Origin: JADLBR01 sp020847615
GTDB lineage: Bacteria > Verrucomicrobiota > Verrucomicrobiia > JADLBR01
NCBI GenBank assembly: GCA_026646655.1
Contig: JAPKHT010000008.1
Coordinates: forward strand, 16,451-80,450
Reading direction: 5' to 3'
DNA: 64,000 nt
This document shows positions 42,823-50,620 of the stretch, piece by piece. Both the position numbers and the translations under genes were made by a program. Position 1 is the stretch's first letter. Each line of letters opens with the position of its first letter. The notes beneath the pieces are model-generated. The model did not search any database, was not told the DNA's origin, and saw only the letters and a program-made list of their open reading frames with translations.

Positions 42823-43749
42823 ATGACGGAACATCCCATCCGATATTTTCTGCCGACATCGCGCGCCTTTGACGGAACCAAGCGCGTCCTTTTTCAACCA
42901 TTTGAACTCGGGAAGTGGTTCGTTCTGGGGTTCAGCGCGTGGCTCGCCGGCTTGCTTGACGGGAATGGGGGCGGCGGTGGCACCGGCGTCGGGGGCGACC
43001 AGACGGATGGCGGTCCGGCGGAAAGCTTCCTTCGGGGGGTGGCCGATTGGGCGCAGCAGCACATGGGGATCGCGATCCTGATCGGGGCGGTGGTGCTGCT
43101 GGTCTTCATCGGTCTGGCGGTGCTGCTATTCTGGATCAGCTCGCGCGGCAAATTCATGTTTCTCGACAACGTGGTCCACAATCGGGCGAGGGTGAGGATT
43201 CCATGGAACCAGTTTCGCGCTCAGGGGAATTCGCTCTGCCTCTGGCGGCTGGTTTTCGCGGCGATCGCCATTTCCGCGGTCCTGATCGTCGTCGGGGCCT
43301 TCGCCGTGCCATGTGTCATGCTGCGCGATTCGCGGGGATGGCTCTTGGCGCTGGCGGGTTGTGGTATCGCGGGGACCCTGGCCCTTGTGCTGGCGCTCAT
43401 CTACGTGGGCATCCTGCTTGAGGATTTCGTGATTCCGCTGATGTACCGGGATTCGCTCACCACGAATCAGGCTTGGGGGCGATTCCTCGCGGTGCACAGG
43501 TACTCGCCCGGCCACTTCGTGCGGTACGCGCTATGGAAAGTCGTCCTCGGAATAGCCGCGCTCGTCGCGATCGTCCTGGTGGGCATAGGAACGTGTGGCC
43601 TGGGGATTCTCCTGATGATCATCCCGTACATAGGGACCGTCTTCCTTCTTCCCGTCCCGGTCTTCTTCCGGTTTCTCGGGCCGGAGTTCCTGAGGCAATT
43701 CGGGGGCGACTGCGACATCTTGGATTCCGGGGCCGAGGCGGCGAAGTAG
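42823..43749 (+). CDS. Multi-pass membrane protein, DUF4013/DUF7544-like
   Basis: 308 residues with about six transmembrane helices: WFVLGFSAWLAGLL, GIAILIGAVVLLVFIGLAVLLFWI, LVFAAIAISAVLIVVGAF, LLALAGCGIAGTLALVLALIYVGILL, VVLGIAALVAIVLVGIGTCGLGILLMII and a last one. A glycine-rich loop (GNGGGGGTGVGG) follows the first. The Gln-Pro-Phe start (VLFQPFELGKWF) is typical of a widespread uncharacterised family. No function can be given. AT-rich GATTATATAG sits just before the ATG and could be a -10 element of a nearly leaderless transcript. Confidence 0.75.
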   Translation: MTEHPIRYFLPTSRAFDGTKRVLFQPFELGKWFVLGFSAWLAGLLDGNGGGGGTGVGGDQTDGGPAESFLRGVADWAQQHMGIAILIGAVVLLVFIGLAVLLFWISSRGKFMFLDNVVHNRARVRIPWNQFRAQGNSLCLWRLVFAAIAISAVLIVVGAFAVPCVMLRDSRGWLLALAGCGIAGTLALVLALIYVGILLEDFVIPLMYRDSLTTNQAWGRFLAVHRYSPGHFVRYALWKVVLGIAALVAIVLVGIGTCGLGILLMIIPYIGTVFLLPVPVFFRFLGPEFLRQFGGDCDILDSGAEAAK

Positions 43750-43780
43750 GAATTTGCCGGACGAGGTCCGACAAACTCCT
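43748..43780. repeat. REP-like palindrome, family A, between convergent genes
   Basis: AGGAATTTGCCGGAC (43748-43762) and GTCCGACAAACTCCT (43766-43780) pair with two mismatches over a three-base loop. It overlaps both stop codons of the convergent genes, so it would form a hairpin at the 3' end of either transcript. Confidence 0.7.
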
Positions 43781-44880
43781 AGCGCTGCTTCGCTCGCGCT
43801 TCCATGTCCCCGTGGACTGAGGTGAGCGAACGGACCAGTTCCTCCCAAGGCCGCCCGTCGCTTCGGACGAGGCCGCGGTTGGCCTCGCGCTCGGGGCTGT
43901 CGAAGTCGCCATATATAAACCAGTGGGCGCCGACGATGTAGGGCTCGTTGAAGAAGTCCGCGGCGATATGGGCGGCCTGGCGCGCGCGGATGGCCTGGGT
44001 GGGAACCGCCTGCGGGAAGGACCAATCCAGGACCGCCTTCTTCTGCCCGTATAGCCCGCTATCCATCGCCGGCACGCTCCATTCGCCGACGATGAATGGT
44101 TTGCCGGTGCGCCGCGCGACTTCCCGCAGGACCGCAAGCCCGCTGGGCCCGACGCCGGCCGCTTGGTTGTCGGGATACAGGTTGACGGCCACGAGGTCGT
44201 AGGCCGCGCAGAGGTCGATGTTGGGCAGCCAATGGGGCAGGCCGCCGAGGTTGTGGCGATTTGAGGCGATCAGGTGATCGGGGTCGGCCTCCCTCGTGAC
44301 CCGCAGGGTGACGTCCACATAGCGCTGGTACAACCGCCGCGCGAAAGCGATGAAGTCCTCGTGCATCGGCCCGCGATCCAGCGGTGGCTCGGGCCGGGCG
44401 GCGGCCAGAGCCTCATAACTGGCGAAGGCCGTGCACCAGCGCGCGTTGAGGGACGATATCTGGGGATACTCTTCCCGAAGGAACTCGATCAGTGCGCGAC
44501 CGCAGTGCGGGCTCCAGACGAAGCGGTGAAGGTCGTCGAAGCCAATCTCATTGTCCACGAACCACGCGACGAAGTCCGGGTCGCCGCGCACCAACGATGC
44601 CTGATCTTCCGCACGTTTCCTGGCGGATGCTTCAAATCGCGGGTCGAACGGGTCGGGGAAACCGTGCTCGCCGTCCTTCTGCCGCCCGCGGCAGTCGGTG
44701 AGGAGGTCGAATTCGCCATGCCTGAGGCAGTCGTGGTAGTTCAGCACGGCGAATTGGGGCATGGTCGGTCGCCCCTGCTCCCGCAACTCCTGGTTGTATC
44801 GGGCATAGCGCCGCAGCGAGTGCCAGCCGGCGAGGCCGTTGAAGCCCCAGCCACGGCCCGACCACCAGCGCACGCCCGAC
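43779..44880 (-). pseudogene. 5'-truncated glycoside hydrolase (agarase/TIM-barrel-like)
   Basis: The reading frame carries a clear TIM-barrel hydrolase: WWSGRGWGFNGLAGWHS, FVAWFVDNEIGFDDLHRF (Asn-Glu at a strand end, like the acid/base of clan GH-A), LPNIDLCAAYDLVAVNLY, KPFIVGEWSVPAMDSG (a nucleophile-like Glu in GEWS) and GAHWFIYGDFDSPE. It resembles the GH50/GH42-type agarase group. There is no start, signal peptide or N-terminal domain: upstream of about 44880 coding character shifts to another frame that continues from the metallo-beta-lactamase gene. So it is a truncated or frameshifted gene. The end is overlapped by a palindrome. Confidence 0.65.
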
Positions 44881-45810
44881 TTTCGCCTCTTCGGCCACGC
44901 GGAATCCCGCGGCATCTTCCGGCGCGACTTTCCCCTCATCCAGCGTGAGCACCGTTTGCCAAGGTGCGGTGATCTTTTCGCCTGGAGGCAGCGGCAGCAT
45001 TCCGGATTCGGGACCGCCTTCCCTCGCATCGGTGGCCACCACTTGCCCGACGCCCAGCCTGACGAAACCGTCGCCAAATGCCTCCTTGAACATGGCAATG
45101 GCCCTGTCGCCAGAGCAGTGGCTTGGACCGACCTTCCGCACACCGAGTGCTTTCAGTTCCCGGATCACGCCGTTCACCTCTTCCTCGGAATGCTTCAGGA
45201 GATGGAATCCGCCGAGGACCATGAATACGTCCCGCCGAAGTTCTTCCTTGGCCCGTTTGGTGATGGCCACGATCCCGGGATGTGCGCATCCGGTGACGAT
45301 CACCAGCCCCTGCCCCGTCTCCAAGACCAGCGATTGTTCGACCGTCACCGGGCTCATCGTATGGCCCAGGACGAAAACGCCCTTGCAGACCTCCGCGGGT
45401 TGGTTGACGACGGTCACCGTCGCGGCCGCCGCTCCCACGTCGGACGCAAACGCCTCCGGCGTCCCGGCCGGCAGAAACACGGAAACGTCCCGGTTCTCCT
45501 TCAGAAACGGCAGGAGTCCGCCCGTGTGGTCCCCGTGATTGTGGGAAATCACAACCGATCGGACGTCCGTTGGGCGCACGCGCATCGCCTCGAGGTTGGC
45601 CAACAACAGGTCGCCTTTGCCTCCCGCATCAAACAGGATTGTCTTCTCGGGGCCCGTGACCACGCAGGCGAATCCCCAGTCGGAACGACATGCCGGGTCC
45701 GCCACGTAGTTGTCGTAGGCCACCTTGATCGTCAGCGAGGCCTCGGCGGCAAAGATGCCCGCCGCCGAGACCGCGAACCATCCGCATACCTTCGTGCTCC
45801 AGCGGGACAT
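44632..45810 (-). CDS. Metallo-beta-lactamase-fold hydrolase, exported, with out-of-frame tail
   Basis: Start at 45810 is set by AAGGAGGTCGGCA before the ATG. A signal peptide (CGWFAVSAAGIFAAEA) precedes an MBL fold: CVVTGPEKTILFDAGGKGDLL, HNHGDH at residues 90-94 (zinc ligands), VIVTGCAHPGIV, and MVLGGFHL with SHCSGDRAI. This subgroup includes the pterin-type ribofuranosylaminobenzene phosphate synthase relatives; the true substrate is unknown. Family homologues would stop near residue 275 (VRLGVGQVV). Here coding-like sequence continues about 50 residues and then becomes antiframe to the glycosidase, ending at 44632. The last 85 or so residues are therefore unlikely to be functional. Confidence 0.75.
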   Translation of the reverse strand: MSRWSTKVCGWFAVSAAGIFAAEASLTIKVAYDNYVADPACRSDWGFACVVTGPEKTILFDAGGKGDLLLANLEAMRVRPTDVRSVVISHNHGDHTGGLLPFLKENRDVSVFLPAGTPEAFASDVGAAAATVTVVNQPAEVCKGVFVLGHTMSPVTVEQSLVLETGQGLVIVTGCAHPGIVAITKRAKEELRRDVFMVLGGFHLLKHSEEEVNGVIRELKALGVRKVGPSHCSGDRAIAMFKEAFGDGFVRLGVGQVVATDAREGGPESGMLPLPPGEKITAPWQTVLTLDEGKVAPEDAAGFRVAEEAKVGRALVVGPWLGLQRPRRLALAAALCPIQPGVAGAGATDHAPIRRAELPRLPQAWRIRPPHRLPRAAEGRRARFPRPVRPAI

Positions 45811-45923
45811 TGCCGACCTCCTTGCGAACGGGTTGTTCACGGCTTGCCGCGAGTCGTAGCACAACCCAATCTCTTCCCCAACCAGAAAGGACTGGCCCTC
45901 CTCGAGGAGAAAGGAAAGTCACC

Positions 45924-47372
45924 GTGAAACTGCAACGCGCCCGCACCCTCATGACCGCCGCGCTCGTGCTCGGCGGATCGCATTTGCCCGCCGCCGAGCC
46001 GGCCAACCCCGGACGCGAGGCGCGCCTCGCGTGGTGGCACGAGGCAAAGTTCGGTATGTTCATTCACTGGGGCCTGTACTCGCACCTGGCCGGCGAGTGG
46101 AAGGGCGGGTATTACCAGGGCATCGGCGAGTGGATCATGTACAAGGCCCGCATCCCCATCGCGGACTACGAGGGCGTCGCCAAGCGGTTCAACCCGGTGA
46201 AGTTCGACGCCGACGCATGGGCGCAACTGGCGCAGGACGCGGGGATGCGATACCTCATCATCACCTCCAAGCACCACGACGGCTTCGCGATGTTCGGGTC
46301 GAAGGCCGACCGCTTCAACATCGTGGACGCGACGCCGTTCGGGCGAGACCCGGTGAAGGAACTCGCCGCCGCGTGCGCGAAGCGCGGCATCAAGTTCGGC
46401 GTCTATTATTCGCAGGCGCAGGACTGGTCGGCACCGGGAGGCGCGATCTGGAAAGGGCCGCACGAGGCCGATCCGGTCTGGGAGGTGCCGCAGTGGGACC
46501 CGCGGCAGAACGGCGACTTCGACACCTACTTCGACGCGAAGGCGCTCCCGCAGGTGCGCGAACTCTTGGGCAACTACGGCCCGATTTCCGTGATGTGGTT
46601 CGACACGCCGCTCGGCGTCATGAACGTCGAGCGCGCCGCGAAGCTCCAGAAGGTCGTGCGCGACCTCCAGCCGGACTGCCTCATCAGCGGACGCCTCGGT
46701 GGGAAGTTTCAGAGCGACTACGATTCCGAGGGCGACAACGCCATCCCGAACCTCGCCCGCGCCGGCGCGTGGGAAACCCCCGCCACCCTGAATCACACCT
46801 GGGGCTTCAAGAAACACGACCACCATTGGAAGACGCCCGCCAACGTCATTTTCAAACTCGTGGACATCGTCAGCAAGGGCGGCAACTACCTGCTCAATAT
46901 CGGCCCCGACGGCGAGGGCGTCATCCCGCGGCCCAGCGCGGATACCCTCCTCGGCGTCGGCCGCTGGCTCAAGGTCAACGGCGAGGCGATCTACGGCGCC
47001 GGGCGAACGCCGTTCGGCGAGGAATTTGGAACCCCCGCCAAAGCCTCGCAGGACAAGAGATCCGCACCGCCCGCCGAGTGGCGCTGTGAGTCCTGCGGGG
47101 CCACCCAGGCGCGCCCTCCGCAATTCGAGCCCCGCACCGAGTGGCGTTGCACCACGAAGCCCGGCATGCTCTACATCCACATCTTCCAATGGCCCGCCAC
47201 CGGCCAGGTCGAGCTGCCGGCGGTGAAGGGGAAGATCACCAAGGCCTATCTGCTGACCGACCCGCAGAAGGCGGAACTGAAGGTGACCCAGACGGAAACC
47301 GGTGTTTCCATCGCCCTGGCGGCCAAAGCGCCCGACCCGATCGCTTCAGTGGTTTGTCTGGAAGCCAAATGA
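45924..47372 (+). CDS. Alpha-L-fucosidase, GH29
   Basis: Exported retaining fucosidase of 482 residues. GTG start at 45924 after a purine-rich GAGGAGAAAGGAAAG, then a signal peptide (TLMTAALVLGGSHLPAAEP). Family signatures are strong: WWHEAKFGMFIHWGLYSHLAGEW, MRYLIITSKHHDGFAMFGS, KFGVYYSQAQDW and ISVMWFDTPLG with nucleophile Asp227, then a KGGNYLLNIGPDGEG loop. The C-terminal beta-domain is complete. It is the first gene of a trio joined by ATGA overlaps (47369-47372, 50617-50620). Fucose release beside sulfatases fits a fucoidan-like or fucosylated sulfated glycan. Confidence 0.94.
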   Translation: MKLQRARTLMTAALVLGGSHLPAAEPANPGREARLAWWHEAKFGMFIHWGLYSHLAGEWKGGYYQGIGEWIMYKARIPIADYEGVAKRFNPVKFDADAWAQLAQDAGMRYLIITSKHHDGFAMFGSKADRFNIVDATPFGRDPVKELAAACAKRGIKFGVYYSQAQDWSAPGGAIWKGPHEADPVWEVPQWDPRQNGDFDTYFDAKALPQVRELLGNYGPISVMWFDTPLGVMNVERAAKLQKVVRDLQPDCLISGRLGGKFQSDYDSEGDNAIPNLARAGAWETPATLNHTWGFKKHDHHWKTPANVIFKLVDIVSKGGNYLLNIGPDGEGVIPRPSADTLLGVGRWLKVNGEAIYGAGRTPFGEEFGTPAKASQDKRSAPPAEWRCESCGATQARPPQFEPRTEWRCTTKPGMLYIHIFQWPATGQVELPAVKGKITKAYLLTDPQKAELKVTQTETGVSIALAAKAPDPIASVVCLEAK

Positions 47373-50300
47373 AGGGAACGAACCAGAAACACATCCTCGC
47401 ACTCCTCGCCGCTCAGCTCGTGGCGTCGCCAAGCGTGCCGCTCGCCGCGGGGACCGAGCCGACGGGGCCGGACGCGGCGATCAGCGCCCCCGCCAACGTC
47501 ACCCCCATGCCGGCATGGGCCGTCGGCCAGGCCAACCGCTCGCCGGACCTCGACGCTTTGCCGGGATTTCAGAAACCACCGCCGGGATACGGCACGGTGC
47601 CGTTCTTCTGGTGGCTCGGTGATCCGTTGACGAAGGAACGGCTCGGCTGGATCCTCGGGCAGATGGAGGGCATGGGCGTGTCGGGCTACCAGATCAACTA
47701 CGCCCACTCCGACAAGGGCGGACGCAGTTGGGGCCTGACGTATCCGAGCGAGCCTCCGCTGTTCTCCGAGGAATGGTGGAAACTGGCCGGCTGGTTCATG
47801 CGGGAGGCCAAGAAACAGGGCGCCGCCATCAGCCTCAGCGATTACACGCTCGGCTTCGGCCAAGGCTGGTGCGTGGACGAGATCCTGCGCGAGCACCCCG
47901 AGGTGACAGGCATGATCCTCAAGATGGGCAATGGCGGTCAGGTCAGCGCCGATAAGGTGCCCTGGTCGCTGAACCCGATGCACCCGATGTCGGGCAAGTG
48001 GTACGCCGAGAGATTCTTCGGCCAGTTCGAGCGCCGTTTCCCCGGCGAGGGCGGCAAGGGACTGAACTTCTTCTTTTCCGATGAGCTCGGCTTCGGCGTC
48101 GGCGGACGGATCTGGTCCGAGCGGTTCGCCGAAGAGTTCAGGAAACGCAAGGGCTACGACATCACGCCCGAACTGCCGGCGCTGTTCAAGGACACCGGGC
48201 CGCGGTCGCCAAAGGTCCGGCTCGACTACAATGATGTGCTCGTGGCGTTGAGCGAGGAATGCTTCTTCAAGCCCGTCTTCGACTGGCACCAGCAACGCGG
48301 CATGATCATGGGTTGCGACCACGGCGGGCGCGGCCGCAACGTCGTCGAGTTTGGCGACTATTTCCGCACCCAGCGCTGGAACCAGGGCCCCGGCGCCGAC
48401 CAGCCGCGCCTCGGCAAGAACCTCATCAAGGCAAAGGTCGCCGCGTCCATCGCGCACCTGTACGAGCGCCCGCGCGTCTGGCTCGAAGGTTTTTACGGCA
48501 GCGGCTGGGGCACGACGTCGGCGGGCCTCGTGGACGCCACGTTCGCTAACTACGTGATGGGCTTCGATCTGCTCGGCCTGCACGGGATGTACTACGCGAC
48601 GCGCGGTGGCTGGTGGGAATGGGCGCCGCCCGACAACACCTTCCGGATGCCGTACTGGAAACACCTGCGCGGGTTCATGGGGTGCGTCCAACGCCTCAGC
48701 TACCTCCTCAGCCAAGGACACCACCGCTGCGACGTGGCGATCATCTACCCCGTCGCACCAATGGAGGCCGGCATGGGCGGCCCCGACGCCGTGAAGGCCG
48801 CCTTCACCACCGGCGAGCAGCTCTATGCCAGGGGCGTCGACTTCGACTTCATGGATTTCGAGTCGCTCGACCGGGCCAGGATCGCCGGGAACGAATTGCG
48901 CGTCGCCGGCGAAATCTACCGCGCCCTCATCCTGCCCGCGATGAAGGCCATCCGCCACTCGACGCTGAAGAAGGCCGTCGAATTCCACCGCGCCGGCGGC
49001 ATCGTGCTGGCCATCGGCGCGTTGCCCGAAGCCAGCGACCGCATCGGCCGCGACGATCCCGAAGTCGTTGCGATGGCGAAGGAGATTGGCCTGACCCAGG
49101 ACGTCTTCGCCAAGCTCCCGCCGCGCGACTACGGGGGACCCGGCTACATCCAGCACCGCAGGCTCGGCCCGCGCGATCTCTACGCCATCTACAACGCGCC
49201 GAAGGACGGCGAGGTCACCTTCCGCGCCACCGGCAAGGTCGAGTTATGGGACCCCTGGACCGGCTCGATCCGCCCGCTCCCCATCGCCTCGCAAACTGCC
49301 GCCGGCACCAGACTGAAACTCCCGCTGACCGAAAAGGAATTGCAGCTGATCGTCTTCAGCCCCGGCCAGCCAGAGATCGCGCCCCCTTCATCCGGGTCAC
49401 CGCCGACGGCGATCGCTGTCGAGGGGGATTGGGACTTCGAGTTGCAGCCGACCAGCGATAATCGTTTCGGCGATTTCCACTGGCCGCCGACACCGGCCAA
49501 GATCGGCGCCGAAGTCCGACAGCTCTGGTATTGCGAGGGCGACAGCACCAACGGGACGTGGCGCAAGGTCACGTGTTCGTTCGGCCCGCAATTCACGAAG
49601 GACGGCAAGCCATACGAGATGTCGTGGCGCTGGGGGGTCGAGGGCGATCCCGGCCGCCAGGGCTATCACGGCTTGAAAGGGGAAGTGCACGACGAGTTCC
49701 TCACCATCGGCAGACCAAGGCAGACCGCCACCGGCACCGCCTATGAGGCCGACGGCACCGGGACAACATTCTCGACAAGCATCCCCGCCCCGCGCGCGAT
49801 GACCGCACGCGCCCTCGCCGGCGAACTGAAACCGTCGAGGGTCACGCTCAACGGCGAAGTCGCAAACGGCGACACCCTCGAATTGAAGGCGGGCGCCAAC
49901 GCCCTCGTGTTGCGGTACGACAGGCCGGGCCGCACCTATTTCGTCGTCGCGTCAGGGGAAATCCCGCCCGCGCCGGCAAACGCGCTGGCCGCGCGCTGGC
50001 ACAACGATCCGAAAGTGCTGCCATTCGATGTGCGCGCCGACGAGGAGACACCGGTCGGCTGGTACCGGTTTGTTGCGCCGCCCGGATTCCGCGGCATGCG
50101 CATCACCGCGCGCGGCAAGGCGCAAGCATGGGCCGACGGCGTGCCGATGCCCCAATTCGCCCTGCAACATCCGGCGGCCAAGCCAGTCACGGTGTTCTTG
50201 CGCATCGAACAGGAACGCGGCTGCTACGCTGGTGCGGCGCTGCCTGAGTACATCCAGCTGGATTGCGGCCCCGGCCAGATGGCGCTGGGAGACTGGTCGA

Positions 50301-50620
50301 AGATCGACGGATTGCTCAGCTATTCCGGCGGCGCGTGGTACCGGAAGACGGTGACGCTTCCTGCCGCAAGGCAGGTCATCCTGAAACTCGGCGAGGTGGT
50401 TGCCTCCGCCGAAGTGCGCGTGAACGGGAGAATTGCCGGCACCAGGGTCGCGCCGCCGTGGGAGTTGGACATCACGAAGCTCGCGGCTCCCGGCGAGAAC
50501 CGGATCGAGGTGCTCGTCTGTAATACGCTGGCGAACCACTACACGACCATCCCGACGCGCTATCGCGGCGATACAACCTCCGGGCTGCTCGGCCCGGTCC
50601 GCATTGAGGTGACACCATGA
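47369..50620 (+). CDS. GH106-like alpha-L-rhamnosidase-type enzyme
   Basis: Large exported hydrolase of 1083 residues with signal peptide HILALLAAQLVASPSVPLAAG. The N-terminal half resembles GH106: PFFWWLGDPLTKERLGWIL, MEGMGVSGYQINYAHSDKGG, LFSEEWWKLAGWFMREAKKQG and LSDYTLGFGQGW. Later blocks include NFFFSDELGFG and a trimming domain (ALILPAMKAIRHSTLKKAVE, GGIVLAIGALPEAS). The C-terminus adds two beta-sandwich domains, the last of GH2 sugar-binding type (WYRKTVTLPAARQVILKLGE, AEVRVNGRIAGTRVAPPWEL). Translationally coupled to GH29 before it and the beta-helix gene after it. Rhamnose specificity is inferred. Confidence 0.8.
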   Translation: MKGTNQKHILALLAAQLVASPSVPLAAGTEPTGPDAAISAPANVTPMPAWAVGQANRSPDLDALPGFQKPPPGYGTVPFFWWLGDPLTKERLGWILGQMEGMGVSGYQINYAHSDKGGRSWGLTYPSEPPLFSEEWWKLAGWFMREAKKQGAAISLSDYTLGFGQGWCVDEILREHPEVTGMILKMGNGGQVSADKVPWSLNPMHPMSGKWYAERFFGQFERRFPGEGGKGLNFFFSDELGFGVGGRIWSERFAEEFRKRKGYDITPELPALFKDTGPRSPKVRLDYNDVLVALSEECFFKPVFDWHQQRGMIMGCDHGGRGRNVVEFGDYFRTQRWNQGPGADQPRLGKNLIKAKVAASIAHLYERPRVWLEGFYGSGWGTTSAGLVDATFANYVMGFDLLGLHGMYYATRGGWWEWAPPDNTFRMPYWKHLRGFMGCVQRLSYLLSQGHHRCDVAIIYPVAPMEAGMGGPDAVKAAFTTGEQLYARGVDFDFMDFESLDRARIAGNELRVAGEIYRALILPAMKAIRHSTLKKAVEFHRAGGIVLAIGALPEASDRIGRDDPEVVAMAKEIGLTQDVFAKLPPRDYGGPGYIQHRRLGPRDLYAIYNAPKDGEVTFRATGKVELWDPWTGSIRPLPIASQTAAGTRLKLPLTEKELQLIVFSPGQPEIAPPSSGSPPTAIAVEGDWDFELQPTSDNRFGDFHWPPTPAKIGAEVRQLWYCEGDSTNGTWRKVTCSFGPQFTKDGKPYEMSWRWGVEGDPGRQGYHGLKGEVHDEFLTIGRPRQTATGTAYEADGTGTTFSTSIPAPRAMTARALAGELKPSRVTLNGEVANGDTLELKAGANALVLRYDRPGRTYFVVASGEIPPAPANALAARWHNDPKVLPFDVRADEETPVGWYRFVAPPGFRGMRITARGKAQAWADGVPMPQFALQHPAAKPVTVFLRIEQERGCYAGAALPEYIQLDCGPGQMALGDWSKIDGLLSYSGGAWYRKTVTLPAARQVILKLGEVVASAEVRVNGRIAGTRVAPPWELDITKLAAPGENRIEVLVCNTLANHYTTIPTRYRGDTTSGLLGPVRIEVTP

